Shown piece by piece: positions 31,220-40,658 of a stretch of DNA of 48,615 nucleotides (position 1 is its first letter; each line of letters starts with the position of its first letter). The stretch covers positions 1 through 48,615 of the forward strand of contig DUPP01000085.1 of assembly GCA_012838265.1 (NCBI GenBank). The letters are read 5' to 3'. This DNA comes from Clostridiales bacterium. Lineage in GTDB: Bacteria > Bacillota > Clostridia > Peptostreptococcales > Anaerovoracaceae. The notes beneath the pieces were generated by a model. The model saw only the letters and a list, made by a program, of their open reading frames with translations, was not told the origin of the DNA and did no database searches. A program made the translations under genes and the position numbers.

Positions 31220-33130
31220 TCAATTGTTGTTCTTTATTTGATATTTTTTTATTTTTAGATGTATTGTGCTTCTGTTCACTCCCAATATTTGAGCAGCCTT
31301 CGTAATATTTCCGTTGCATTGTTTAAGACAAGTCGATATTGCTTTTTTTTCAAACTCCTCCAAAGTACACATGTTATATTCCAGATCCCTTTTAATAATA
31401 TTTGAATTATTTTCTAATTCTGCTGCACCTTCAAACTTAAAGGAAGTTTTACCACCCATGTTAACGATATTTTCTATACAATTTTCCATCTCTCTTATGT
31501 TGCCGGGCCAGGAATAATTAATAAGTTTTTCATATAAATCCCTATTTATCTCTGGTATTGGCTTCCCCAGTTTTTCTGATTTCATTTTTAAGAAATGCTT
31601 TATTAATATTTCTATATCTCCTTCTCGTTCTCTCAGAGATGGTACATAGAGGGGAATTACGCTTAATCTGTAATATAGGTCCTCGCGAAAAGTCCCCTGC
31701 TCGATTTCTTTCTTCAAATCTTTATTAGTAGATGCAATAACACGGACATCCACGAATGTACATTTATCACCTCCTAACCTACTGATACTTCCCTCCTGCA
31801 ATACCCTCAATAGGCTAACCTGCAAATCCAAGGGCATTTCTCCTATTTCATCTAAAAACAGAGTGCCACCGTTGGCAAGCTCAAATTTTCCGGGATGCCC
31901 ACCTCTTTTGGCTCCTGTAAAAGCCCCTTCTTCATACCCGAAAAATTCGCTTTCTATAAGCCCCTTTGGTATTGCACCACAATTAATTGCCACAAAGCTT
32001 TTATTTCTTCTACTGCTATTATTATGAATCGACTGTGCTATCAGCTCTTTTCCTGTCCCGCTTTCACCCTGAATTAGTATAGTCGAAGGGCTGTCCGATA
32101 CACTCTTTGCAAGTTCTATTAGTTCTAATATTTCCTTGCTTTCCCCTATGATGTCATCAAATGTATATACTGCTGACATTCCTGTATATTTATGAACTAA
32201 ATCATATACATTTTTAATGTCCTTGATAACCCATACTGTTCCTATGATATTATCAGAATAATTTTTTATTGGATAAACACTCAAGTCAAAGCGAGTTTTT
32301 TTATCATTACCATAATATATTGTTTCCTTGTTTTCATACACTTTTCCGTTGCTAAGCTCATATCCTATATGGCTCCAATCTTCACTAAAATTATCCACGT
32401 GTTGATTTATAATCTCTTCTTCCTTAACATCCAGCATCTCACATAATTTGCTGTTTAGGGATCTAATTATTCCATTCATATCCGTTGTAATAATTCCAAC
32501 GTTCATAGAGTTCATGACTGTATTTAAGTACTGGTTCGTATTAAACAATTCCTTTTGAGTTTCTTCCACTGCAAGCCGGTTTTCAATGGATTTTACTGCC
32601 GCTATTACAAGACCTAATGTATGGGGATGAGCGAGCTGGCATCTCCCCGTCAGATTCAGGCACCCCAGGATATCACCGTTTTCATTATGTATTACTGCAG
32701 CGGAACATGTCCAAATATAAAAAGCCCTTATAAAATGTTCATCGCCTGAAATTTGAATCGAACAATCCTCATAAAGTGCCGTACCAATTGCATTTGTTCC
32801 TGCACTCTCTTCACTCATGTCCGCACCCACAACTATGCCTACTTTTTCTTGGCCTTCTATTATATCCTGGTCTCCTATTATACTAAGTACTATGCCGTCC
32901 TTATCAGCAAGGTAAATAGAAAACCCTGAACCCTTTACCACATCATATATTATCTCCATAAATGGCCGCGTAATTTTTATCAGATTAGCATTTTTAAACT
33001 GAAGTGCCTCAAGCTGAGTACCTCTTATTATTCGGGCAGGAAATGGTCTGCTTTTTTCTATTTTATTATTCATACATCTTTCGCGGGATCTTTCTATTAT
33101 TTTATTAAAGTTATATATAGGCATAACCAT
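31220..33130 (-). CDS. AcoR-type sigma-54 activator (GAF, PAS, AAA+, Fis-type HTH)
   Basis: 636 residues. A GAF-like sensor spans about 60-190 (EESAGTNAIGTALYE is the AcoR-family signature), then PAS at about 205-320, an AAA+ domain with Walker A GESGTGKE, canonical GAFTGA and TLFLDEIGEMP, and a C-terminal helix-turn-helix NITKAAQILGVNRSTIHLKI. It lies just upstream of the alcohol dehydrogenase gene in the same direction and probably drives that -24/-12 promoter. The start is ambiguous: GGGAGG is four bases before ATG 33130 and ten before the next ATG at 33124. Confidence 0.92.
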   Translation of the reverse strand: MVMPIYNFNKIIERSRERCMNNKIEKSRPFPARIIRGTQLEALQFKNANLIKITRPFMEIIYDVVKGSGFSIYLADKDGIVLSIIGDQDIIEGQEKVGIVVGADMSEESAGTNAIGTALYEDCSIQISGDEHFIRAFYIWTCSAAVIHNENGDILGCLNLTGRCQLAHPHTLGLVIAAVKSIENRLAVEETQKELFNTNQYLNTVMNSMNVGIITTDMNGIIRSLNSKLCEMLDVKEEEIINQHVDNFSEDWSHIGYELSNGKVYENKETIYYGNDKKTRFDLSVYPIKNYSDNIIGTVWVIKDIKNVYDLVHKYTGMSAVYTFDDIIGESKEILELIELAKSVSDSPSTILIQGESGTGKELIAQSIHNNSSRRNKSFVAINCGAIPKGLIESEFFGYEEGAFTGAKRGGHPGKFELANGGTLFLDEIGEMPLDLQVSLLRVLQEGSISRLGGDKCTFVDVRVIASTNKDLKKEIEQGTFREDLYYRLSVIPLYVPSLREREGDIEILIKHFLKMKSEKLGKPIPEINRDLYEKLINYSWPGNIREMENCIENIVNMGGKTSFKFEGAAELENNSNIIKRDLEYNMCTLEEFEKKAISTCLKQCNGNITKAAQILGVNRSTIHLKIKKYQIKNNN

Positions 33131-33254
33131 CTAACCTCCCATTTCACAGAATCAATCTTATATCTATATTAAACCATAGTTTCGCCAATCATTAAACATC
33201 AAAAAGATTCCTGTCTATGATTAAGCAACTGCCGAAAAGCCCTATAGTAGAGTC

Positions 33255-33358
33255 ATATTGTATTATGTTGTATTATGTTGTATTATGTCGTATTGTATTA
33301 TGTCGTATTGTATTATGTCGTATTGTATTATGTTGTCTTGTATTTTGTTGTATTTTAT
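33255..33358. repeat. TATTATGT-type tandem repeats (10- and 15-bp units)
   Basis: Runs of TATTATGTTG (10 bp) followed by three copies of TATTATGTCGTATTG (15 bp) and degenerate copies. This makes an open frame from 33217 that encodes LCRIV repeats; there is no ribosome binding site, so I do not call a gene. The 407-base gap 33131-33537 otherwise holds only the upstream region of the lipoprotein gene at 33538, where AGAAAGAGG precedes the ATG. Confidence 0.75.
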
Positions 33359-33537
33359 TTATTGAATTAATAATAAGTTCATTAGACTCCTTTGGTATAT
33401 ACTGGGAACAAAGGGTTGTTAAATTACGTCTTACTTGTATGATATATTCGTATGCTCGTATGATATATTCGGAAGATATTTTGATCGTATTTCGGTACCA
33501 GACGATTTTTTATAAGTAATTAGAAAGAGGTGTTATT

Positions 33538-35709
33538 ATGAATAAGAAGAGAACAGCTTTCGTTTGCCTAACTTTGGCAATAGTGCTTATGCTAAGTGTA
33601 ACCTTTACCGGCTGCCAACCTTCCTCTCAGTCTGAAGGTGACCAGCAGCTTATATCACTAGGCGCAGAACCAATAATTTTTGCTCCGTATCGAGAAGTTC
33701 CGGTAACACTGAAACCAGCAGTTGAGGCATACAAGGTTGCAGAAGACTTAAGCAATATAATAAACAAGGATCTGTTTGATTTCTCAGCGGAAGCTCAAAA
33801 TCTTCTGGTAAAAAATGGGTTCGTAGTAGTCCCTAGCTCGTGGCGTGAATTTTTTAGCATATATGAGGTTAATCGGTATAACTCTATTCCCAACTTCATT
33901 ACCACTGATGCAATGATGCACAATTATCATCTTTACTTCAGCCATCTGCTGCGAACTCTGGAAAAAAACACCTTGAGATCCGAATTAGATATCCTGACAG
34001 AATCCATGCTCACCAAAAGCCAAATGCAGTACAAGGAATTGAAAGGAACAGATTGGGAAAATGCAGCCAAACGCAATGTCGCGTTTTTCGCTGTGGCTAA
34101 GAGGCTCTTGGATCCCAATTCAAATATCCCAACCAATGTTCGAAAAGAGGTAGAGCAGGAGCTGCAGTATATCGCTGCACATAAGGATTCCTTCATTCCT
34201 TCCCCAATAATGAATATGGGGAATTCTTACAGCGACCCGGTTCAATTGCTGAATGAGGACTATACTCAATATATACCCCGAGGACATTACACAAAATCTA
34301 ATGAGCTTAAGACTTATTTTCAAGCCATGATGTGGTATGGTCGTATGACTTTTCGGGCTTCTAATGAAGATGAAACAAAATCTGCTGCTTTAATAACTCT
34401 GCTTCTTAGCGGCAAGGAGGACTTTGAACGCTGGAACCGCATCTATGAGCCAACCAACTTTTTTGTAGGAAAAAGTGATGACCTTGGTATTATTCAGTAT
34501 CACCGACTGTTAACCGATATTTATGGGCAGATCCCATCGGTGAAACAACTGACGAAGGATGACGATCTCTGGGAAGCCTTCCGGACTGCACTTGAAGAAA
34601 TTGACCCTCCGGCTCTTAACTCAATACCTATATATGATGCAAATATACAACCGAATAGGGAACAAGACATTAAAGGCTTCCGCTTTATGGGACAGCGCTT
34701 TACCCCTGATGCCTCAATCTTTCAACGTCTGATATATCGCGAGGTACTCGAAAACCAATCCGGAGAACGTCGTATGCTTCCAAATGGATTGGATATTCCT
34801 GCCGCCATGGGTTCGGAAACAGCTTATTCTATATTAAGGGATATTGGCGAGACGAACTATAGTAAATACCCCGAGAATATGGAAAACCTTCGAAATGATA
34901 TTGCATCATTAGATAAAGGAATCTGGACCCAAAGTCTATACTGGACCTGGCTATACACGCTAAAACCACTCACAGAACCAAAAGGTGAAGGTTATCCCTC
35001 GTTTATGCAGAATCAAGCATGGAACGGGAAACAGCTTGAGACTTATCTAGGAAGCTGGGCTGAGCTTAAGCATGACACCATACTTTATGCAAAACAGGTT
35101 TATGCTGAAATGGGTGGACCTCTTGAAGGCGAAGACCTTCGAGGTTATGTCGAACCTAACCCTGTAGTTTACGGACGGCTTGCTGCACTGACAAGAATGA
35201 CATATGAAGGGTTGGAAAGTAGAAACCTGCTTTCTGAAAGCGCACGCGAATCCCTGTCGCGTATGGAGGAGCTAGCCTTAAAGCTTAAAGTGATTGCAGA
35301 AAAGGAACTGGCTCAGGAACCACTTACCGAAGAGGAATACGAACTTATCGAAAGCTTCGGAGGGCAGCTTGAACATTTCTGGCTTGAGGCCATGAAGGAT
35401 GAAGGAGTTAACCACCGGTCTTCTGTTTATGAGAATCCAGCAGCCTTGATTGCCGATGTAGCCACGGATCCTGCTGGCAAGGTTCTGGAAGTAAGTACCG
35501 GATTCGTCAATAGTATCTATGCCGTTGTACCTATAGAGGGTACATTGCGCATTGCCAAAGGAGCAGTTTATTCATACTATGAATTCCTCTGGCCTGCTAA
35601 TGACCGGCTGACGGATTCAAAGTGGAAGGATATGCTTGAAATCGGTATTGCCCCTAAACCTCCGATATGGACTCAGGTTTACACTGTGACTGACGGGGAA
35701 ACCACATGA
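33538..35709 (+). CDS. DUF3160 lipoprotein
   Basis: 723 residues. The N-terminus MNKKRTAFVCLTLAIVLMLS ends in the lipobox TFTGC (C26), so this is a lipoprotein on the outer face of the membrane. The rest is one long DUF3160 region: IPNFITTDAMMHNYHLYFSH, FKFMGQRF-like GFRFMGQRFTPDASIFQRL, LPNGLDIPAAMGS and, near the end, DVATDPAGKVLEVSTG. Function unknown. It overlaps the next gene by ATGA, so the two are co-translated. Being secreted, the pair could bind a solute or ion for the neighbouring importer, but only proximity suggests this. Confidence 0.88.
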   Translation: MNKKRTAFVCLTLAIVLMLSVTFTGCQPSSQSEGDQQLISLGAEPIIFAPYREVPVTLKPAVEAYKVAEDLSNIINKDLFDFSAEAQNLLVKNGFVVVPSSWREFFSIYEVNRYNSIPNFITTDAMMHNYHLYFSHLLRTLEKNTLRSELDILTESMLTKSQMQYKELKGTDWENAAKRNVAFFAVAKRLLDPNSNIPTNVRKEVEQELQYIAAHKDSFIPSPIMNMGNSYSDPVQLLNEDYTQYIPRGHYTKSNELKTYFQAMMWYGRMTFRASNEDETKSAALITLLLSGKEDFERWNRIYEPTNFFVGKSDDLGIIQYHRLLTDIYGQIPSVKQLTKDDDLWEAFRTALEEIDPPALNSIPIYDANIQPNREQDIKGFRFMGQRFTPDASIFQRLIYREVLENQSGERRMLPNGLDIPAAMGSETAYSILRDIGETNYSKYPENMENLRNDIASLDKGIWTQSLYWTWLYTLKPLTEPKGEGYPSFMQNQAWNGKQLETYLGSWAELKHDTILYAKQVYAEMGGPLEGEDLRGYVEPNPVVYGRLAALTRMTYEGLESRNLLSESARESLSRMEELALKLKVIAEKELAQEPLTEEEYELIESFGGQLEHFWLEAMKDEGVNHRSSVYENPAALIADVATDPAGKVLEVSTGFVNSIYAVVPIEGTLRIAKGAVYSYYEFLWPANDRLTDSKWKDMLEIGIAPKPPIWTQVYTVTDGETT

Positions 35710-36320
35710 TAATAAAAATGCGTAGATTAACAGCAGTATTTATATCACTGCTTATTATCCTGATCATCCTGGCACTAATAGCCACTCCATTTCCTGCAGA
35801 CGCAGATAATCCAGATAATTACGATCATTTAGCCCTCAAAGTGGATGATCTTGACGGCGATGGGGTAATGGAGGAATATTGTCTTTCGGAAGGGATTCTC
35901 ACGGTCAAAAAAGACGGTCGGAATCTTTTGGAAACACCTCCTGATTGGCAAGTGGAATACTTTTCTCTTGGAGACGTCAACAATGACGGCAACACTGAGC
36001 TAGTTTTCAGTCTATGGAAAAAGGGCAGTTTTGGTAAAATCCGCCCATTCTGGCATACCGGTGATAATGATAGCTACAAAAACCATCTTTTTGTATATAA
36101 GCTTGAAGAGGATATATTTAAACCTGTTTGGTGCTCTTCAGACCTGGATAGGCCGATTCTTTCTATAGATATCCTTGATATAAACGACGACGGGCTATAT
36201 GAGCTCGTCGTCAATGAAGGTCAATACCAACAGCCAGCTTCTTTCCGGCCATTCACAAATATCACTCAGACCTTAACTGCCTGGCAGTGGAATCAATGGG
36301 GTTTCTATAAATTGGATTAA
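35706..36320 (+). CDS. Secreted FG-GAP/VCBS-like repeat protein
   Basis: 204 residues. A hydrophobic N-terminal segment (FISLLIILIILALIATPF) is a signal anchor or signal peptide. Three Asp-rich loops resemble the calcium loops of integrin-type repeats: DDLDGDGVMEEYC, DVNNDGNTELVF and DINDDGLYELVV. It would sit outside the cell as a partial beta-propeller blade set. It is coupled by ATGA to the DUF3160 lipoprotein gene. Its stop codon at 36318-36320 directly abuts the stop of the convergent ABC ATPase gene, leaving no room for a terminator. Confidence 0.8.
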   Translation: MIIKMRRLTAVFISLLIILIILALIATPFPADADNPDNYDHLALKVDDLDGDGVMEEYCLSEGILTVKKDGRNLLETPPDWQVEYFSLGDVNNDGNTELVFSLWKKGSFGKIRPFWHTGDNDSYKNHLFVYKLEEDIFKPVWCSSDLDRPILSIDILDINDDGLYELVVNEGQYQQPASFRPFTNITQTLTAWQWNQWGFYKLD

Positions 36321-37088
36321 TCATCTTATGGCTTCTGGCATGGGTATTACTGTGGGCATTCCTCTAACGGTTTCCACCGCAACCGGCATGCCATAAACAG
36401 AGCTGATATTTTCAGGTGTCATGACTTCTCTTCCGCCATAAGCAAAAACCTTGCTATCCTTTATCAACAGAAAACGATCACTATACCTTAAGGCAAGGTT
36501 TAAATCGTGGATCACTATTATTACGCTGATTCTTTCCTTTCTTGAAATTTCACGAACAGCAGCCAAAACTTCATATTGATTACGCATATCCAGATTACTT
36601 GTAGGTTCATCAAGAAGCAATATCCTCGGCTGTTGTGCCAACGCCCTGGCTAGCATGACCTTTTGCAACTCTCCTCCAGAAAGTTCATCGACATAACGAA
36701 GCGCAAAGCTTTCCATTCCCATGCGTTTGATGACCGATTTTGTTATATCAAGATCCTCTTGACTAGGCTCAAACTTTATATAGGGTTTACGGCCCAGCAA
36801 TACAGAATCAAATACGGTAAATCTATCGGCAGCGTTGCGTTGAGCCACATATGCCATATGCTTAGCAATATCGTTTCGTTTATACTTGCGAAGGTCCTTG
36901 CCATTTACATAGACAGCCCCGTTTTGGGGAGTCAAAATATGGTTTAGGCATTTTATTAATGTACTTTTGCCTGCCCCGTTATTTCCTAAAATAGCAATGC
37001 ATTGACCCTCCTTCGCATCAAAAGCCACCTTACTTAGGATCCTGCGGCTGCCATTATATGCAAAATCAAGATTTTTAACTGCAATCAT
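36321..37088 (-). CDS. FecE-type ABC transporter ATPase
   Basis: 255 residues. Walker A GNNGAGKS (near 35-42), Q-loop YVAQ, signature LSGGELQK, Walker B ILLLDEPTSNLD and switch His in VIHDLNLALRYSD are all intact. It is the ATPase of a type II importer for metal chelates or cobamides. It overlaps the permease gene by four bases (ATGA). Operon order is FmdE-like, binding protein, permease, ATPase. Confidence 0.93.
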   Translation of the reverse strand: MIAVKNLDFAYNGSRRILSKVAFDAKEGQCIAILGNNGAGKSTLIKCLNHILTPQNGAVYVNGKDLRKYKRNDIAKHMAYVAQRNAADRFTVFDSVLLGRKPYIKFEPSQEDLDITKSVIKRMGMESFALRYVDELSGGELQKVMLARALAQQPRILLLDEPTSNLDMRNQYEVLAAVREISRKERISVIIVIHDLNLALRYSDRFLLIKDSKVFAYGGREVMTPENISSVYGMPVAVETVRGMPTVIPMPEAIR

Positions 37089-38137
37089 CGTCTTCCAACT
37101 CCTTTAAAGATTAAATATAAGAACAAAGGCGCTCCTAAAAATGATGTAATTGCCCCAACAGGCAAAATGATCGGCGAAACTGCCAGGCGAGCGACCGTAT
37201 CGCTGAGCAGCAGCAGCACCGCGCCCATAAGCGCCGAGGCAGGGAGCAGATAACGGTAATCACCACCAATAAATCGACGAACTAGATGGGGTGATATAAG
37301 TCCGATAAAATTAATAATTCCCACAAATGAAACGATCACCGCGGCAGTAAGAGAGCAAATGAACATACCTATCATGCGCAATCTTTCGACACTTACACCC
37401 AGACCCTTTGCTGCCTCTTCTCCATTTTGCAATGCATTATAATTCCAGCGATTATACACAAAATATGTCATTGCAGCTACTGCCACAATGGTCATGACCA
37501 AAATTTCCCTCCAACTCGTGCGCCCAAGGTCGCCAAATGTCCAAAATACAACAGCAGCTACCTTTACATCAGCCGCAAAATATTGCAGTAGGGTTGTTGC
37601 ACCAGAGAACAGGGTACTAAGTGCTACACCTGACAGTATCATAGATTCAGGTGTGACCCTATTAAAATGGGCTAATCCCATTATTACAAGCGTTGACATC
37701 ATTGCACTGATAAAAGCGCAGAACGATATCATGTAAGGGTTTAAAATCGTAACGGCATCAGCTGTTTGGTTTTGCACCCCGGCACCAAGAACTATGATTG
37801 CAAAAGAAGCTCCGAAAGCCGCTCCCTGAGAAATACCTAGTGTAGAGGCAGAAGCCAAAGGATTTCGTAAAATGCTTTGCAATACACAGCCAACAGCCGC
37901 AAGCCCTATCCCCCCAACAATTGCTGTCACAATTCGCGGCATTCTGTGATTGAACACAATAATATGTGACTGAGTACTACCTTGACCGAATAAAGTAAGT
38001 ACAACCTCCTTAACGGAAAGGTTTGCAGAACCTGCACTTATTGCAAATAAGGCAGCCAGTCCGGTTATAACTATTAATAACAAAATAAATGTCCGCTTAT
38101 GTCGTATATATCCTTTATAAGATTCCGTATTTTCCAT
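37085..38137 (-). CDS. FecCD-type ABC transporter permease
   Basis: 350 residues, about ten membrane segments. HRMPRIVTAIVGGIGLAAVG, NPLASASTLGISQGAAFGAS, and the coupling region GIINFIGLISPHLVRRFIGGDYR are typical of FecCD/BtuC permeases, which work as homodimers. It lies six bases after the binding-protein gene. GGAGAATAG lies before the ATG. Confidence 0.94.
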   Translation of the reverse strand: MENTESYKGYIRHKRTFILLLIVITGLAALFAISAGSANLSVKEVVLTLFGQGSTQSHIIVFNHRMPRIVTAIVGGIGLAAVGCVLQSILRNPLASASTLGISQGAAFGASFAIIVLGAGVQNQTADAVTILNPYMISFCAFISAMMSTLVIMGLAHFNRVTPESMILSGVALSTLFSGATTLLQYFAADVKVAAVVFWTFGDLGRTSWREILVMTIVAVAAMTYFVYNRWNYNALQNGEEAAKGLGVSVERLRMIGMFICSLTAAVIVSFVGIINFIGLISPHLVRRFIGGDYRYLLPASALMGAVLLLLSDTVARLAVSPIILPVGAITSFLGAPLFLYLIFKGVGRR

Positions 38138-38143
38138 GCCCGG

Positions 38144-39250
38144 CTATTCTCCTATGGTAATCTTTTCAAACCGGTACCCGTCTGCTGCCAGCTTTTCATA
38201 AAATGACTGGCCGAGCATCACATTAAAAATTTCATCTGCCTTTTTTATTGGATCAATATCGGAGAACTGTTCGGGGAAAATAATCTTGCCTGCATAATAA
38301 GCATCTGCTACGGCTATTTCCATATTGGTCCAATTGTAGTTATATGGTATCTGTGAATATACCTCACCATTCTGCACAGCAGACAAATTCTCATAAAATA
38401 ATTTATTCTTAGTGTAATCTTCGTTTATCAGGTTCATATTAGCGGGATTCAAAAATATAATTTCGGGATCCCAGACAGTCACCTGTTCCAAATCTATGAT
38501 TAAAGCCCCCGACTTGCCTGTTTCATCAACAACGTTCTTTGCATTTATAGCTGTAAATGGCGGATAGTCAGCATAAGTTCCTTCAAATCCATGAGCGCCC
38601 CTAAAGCTGACAGCTCCAGTATAAACAGTGGGTTTATCCGCATCTGGTATATTTTTTGTACGGTCATGCAGGTCTTTTTGCCATCCTTTTATTTTATTTA
38701 CCACCTCAGCGCAGTGATCTTCGGTGCCCATTATTTCCCCTATCAGTTCAAGCGCTGCAAAAAAACTTTCATCAAACATGCCTTCGGGATAAATTCCCAC
38801 GGTTGGTATTCCTGTTTTATCTGCTACATTTTTTATTGTATCTTCATCGGTCAGACCAATAATAATGTCTGGGGAGAGTGTTACCAGCTCTTCGATATAT
38901 GTAGTATCACTACTTCCTCCGCTCCCAACTGATGCTATCGAGGCGAAATGCTCAGCATTCACAACAGTATATGGCATTGCAGATATGTTCTGCTTATCCA
39001 TATCTGTTACTCCTATCAACTTTTCACTGCAGCCTGCATACGTCAAGATACGTGCTGCACCTCCGATGGCTGCTATGGTTTCTATTTTCTCTGGCATCTC
39101 AACTTGTCGGCCATAAACATCGACGACGGTTCGAGTTTTGGAGTTTTCTGCTTCTGAATCAATAGATGGTTCCGACGTGCAGCCACTTATTACTAACACT
39201 ACCACGAGCACTATTACGAGAAATAACCCGAAAAGTTTAGTGTTTTTCAA
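38144..39250 (-). CDS. ABC transporter substrate-binding lipoprotein (BtuF/FecB type)
   Basis: 368 residues from a TTG start at 39250 with AAGGAGGG seven bases upstream. The signal ends in the lipobox VISGC (C24). TVVDVYGRQVEMPEKIETIAAIGG is the class III binding-protein lead-in. Later segments (TLSPDIIIGL, FRGAHGFEGTYADYPPF, PYNYNWTNMEIAVADAYY) belong to a subfamily I associate with FmdE-linked transporters. The ligand could be a chelated metal such as iron, molybdate or tungstate, or another chelate; the sequence does not settle this. It is 116 bases after the FmdE-like gene, with a TTG/TGT-repeat stretch between. Confidence 0.9.
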   Translation of the reverse strand: MKNTKLFGLFLVIVLVVVLVISGCTSEPSIDSEAENSKTRTVVDVYGRQVEMPEKIETIAAIGGAARILTYAGCSEKLIGVTDMDKQNISAMPYTVVNAEHFASIASVGSGGSSDTTYIEELVTLSPDIIIGLTDEDTIKNVADKTGIPTVGIYPEGMFDESFFAALELIGEIMGTEDHCAEVVNKIKGWQKDLHDRTKNIPDADKPTVYTGAVSFRGAHGFEGTYADYPPFTAINAKNVVDETGKSGALIIDLEQVTVWDPEIIFLNPANMNLINEDYTKNKLFYENLSAVQNGEVYSQIPYNYNWTNMEIAVADAYYAGKIIFPEQFSDIDPIKKADEIFNVMLGQSFYEKLAADGYRFEKITIGE

Positions 39251-39269
39251 TATTATACCCTCCTTGTAG

Positions 39270-39303
39270 CTGTTGTTGCTGTTGTTACTATTGTTGTTGT
39301 TGA
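39270..39303. repeat. TGT/TTG trinucleotide-type repeat
   Basis: An uneven run of TGT and TTG triplets (CTGTTGTTGCTGTTG and similar) between the FmdE-like gene and the binding-protein gene, just upstream of the latter's ribosome binding site. It could vary in length by slippage and alter spacing in the message. Confidence 0.6.
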
Positions 39304-39366
39304 TCCGTTATGACGTCTTACATTCATTGCCTTGAACGTCTGGTGGAAATGTGAGTTTTCCCATGT

Positions 39367-39894
39367 TTACCAGCCCCTGCTATAACTGTTAACACAATCG
39401 CTGCATACAATTTTTCCTTCCTGCAGATGCATTTTAGGCTCCGATGCGCCTTCCCCGCATAGCTCACATATTACAGTTTGAAATCTTCGAGCTCGTTCAG
39501 GCAGGTCAAATGCAGGCACTGAAAATGAAAAGATTTCGTCTATAGGAGCATTCAAGAGATATTCCTGCCATTGCTTGCGTTCCATCTCATCTATATTTTG
39601 TGCCTTTAGATAAACGCGTAATTTGTTTCCATCTTTTCTATTAAAGAATGCAAATGCTTGCTTACCAGTACCGCGGTAAATTAAATTTCCTTTACCGATG
39701 GTGCAGCTTAATAATGCCTGAACTGCATCCACTCCACAAGCGTCGTTTTCTGTTACACATACAATTTCTTCATCGTCAGAGGCTCCAATACCCATTTTTT
39801 CAATCACAGCTTCGCATGCCCTAACTCCAATTGCAAGTCCCGGACACTCATGTCCGTGAAATGTCACTGCTTTGTCCCATAATTTTTTATCCAT
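39367..39894 (-). CDS. FmdE-family zinc protein
   Basis: 175 residues. The FmdE domain (residues 1-130) has FHGHECPGLAIGVRACE and ENDACGVDAVQALLSCTIGKGN, which hold the conserved His/Cys metal site. The C-terminal zinc ribbon has CELCGEG and CSDCVNSY. The family is named after a subunit encoded with formylmethanofuran dehydrogenase, but in Clostridia it often occurs beside metal-chelate importers, as here. It may chaperone or sense a metal (inference). AAAGGAG precedes the ATG, and it is the first gene of the importer operon. Confidence 0.9.
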   Translation of the reverse strand: MDKKLWDKAVTFHGHECPGLAIGVRACEAVIEKMGIGASDDEEIVCVTENDACGVDAVQALLSCTIGKGNLIYRGTGKQAFAFFNRKDGNKLRVYLKAQNIDEMERKQWQEYLLNAPIDEIFSFSVPAFDLPERARRFQTVICELCGEGASEPKMHLQEGKIVCSDCVNSYSRGW

Positions 39895-39934
39895 CTTTAC
39901 TCCTTTTATGCTCTTTTTTTATTATTCCAATTTG

Positions 39935-39994
39935 ATTTCATCTGTACTGATTTTATCTGTATTGATTTTGCCTGTTATGGTTTTACCTGTATCT
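39935..39994. repeat. Four 15-bp tandem repeats upstream of the FmdE-like gene
   Basis: ATTTCATCTGTACTG, ATTTTATCTGTATTG, ATTTTGCCTGTTATG and GTTTTACCTGTATCT follow each other without gaps from 39935. They lie in the promoter region of the importer operon. Confidence 0.7.
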
Positions 39995-40080
39995 GTTTTT
40001 TCTCTCTTTTATCCTTGTTTTATCCCTTGATAAATTTACCCATTGAAAAATTGCTTCTCATAGCTTTTCATAGGATAAAA

Positions 40081-40105
40081 AAGAAGGCTGAAAAAGAGCC
40101 TTCTT
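40081..40105 (-). terminator. Intrinsic terminator on the minus strand, no gene upstream
   Basis: Minus strand AAGAAGGCT / AGCCTTCTT with a 7-base loop, then TTTTATCC. It would end a minus-strand transcript coming from 40106-40730, where no ordinary gene is visible, only the degenerate tRNA and the paired repeats. That suggests an unannotated RNA or a decayed gene. Confidence 0.65.
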
Positions 40106-40487
40106 AGCGTCTGATTATAACTTCAATGTTATGTTCTCAATATTAAACTTTAATTAAATCCGGTTATGAATTATTGTTCATTTAAAACTAATGCAAGCTT
40201 CTACCTGCTGAGGTGTATTTCTTATACACTAATTATTTCTTGAATTATTATATTCTAAATTTATGCCGTTGTCAAATAATTTAGCTGTTATTTATGAGCG
40301 ACTTATGATAATGACACGTTGAAATTTTTTTATTAGAAGTTTCTTGTGCCTCCTCCCCTTTATGTCTTTATCATACAAATAAAATTACTTTAATACATAT
40401 CAATATAGCTGGTTATAATCTTTTTATAATAAATGTGGTGCTGACTTTATAAATTCGCATCCCGTATATACGCCTCATTTCGCCTTC

Positions 40488-40633
40488 AATCGTCTAATTG
40501 CGATATACTCTTATCGAAAGATTGCATCTCCCAATACCCAGTTAGCAGGAGGTTTTCCCCAGGAGCTCAAAGTGGTGATCCGCATATCTCCTATATTTCA
40601 ACATTAATCGTCAATTTACGATATACTCTATCA
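40488..40633. repeat. Two imperfect copies of a 29-bp element
   Basis: AATCGTCTAATTGCGATATA at 40488 and AATCGTCAATTTACGATATA at 40606, each followed by CTCT(T)ATC, about 24 of 29 positions equal. Each contains an inverted TCGT...CGA core like a protein-binding site. On the minus strand each copy is followed by a purine-rich stretch and an ATG (40585 and about 40476), giving frames of 24 and about 21 codons with poor spacing. Nothing else is recognisable in 39995-40658. Confidence 0.5.
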
Positions 40634-40658
40634 GGAGAATCCAGCCTTGATACCCTCT

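Noticed and set aside
33217-33519. 100-codon plus-strand open frame with LCRIV repeats
   Set aside because: It is created by the TATTATGT-type tandem repeats, has no ribosome binding site, and its composition is not protein-like.
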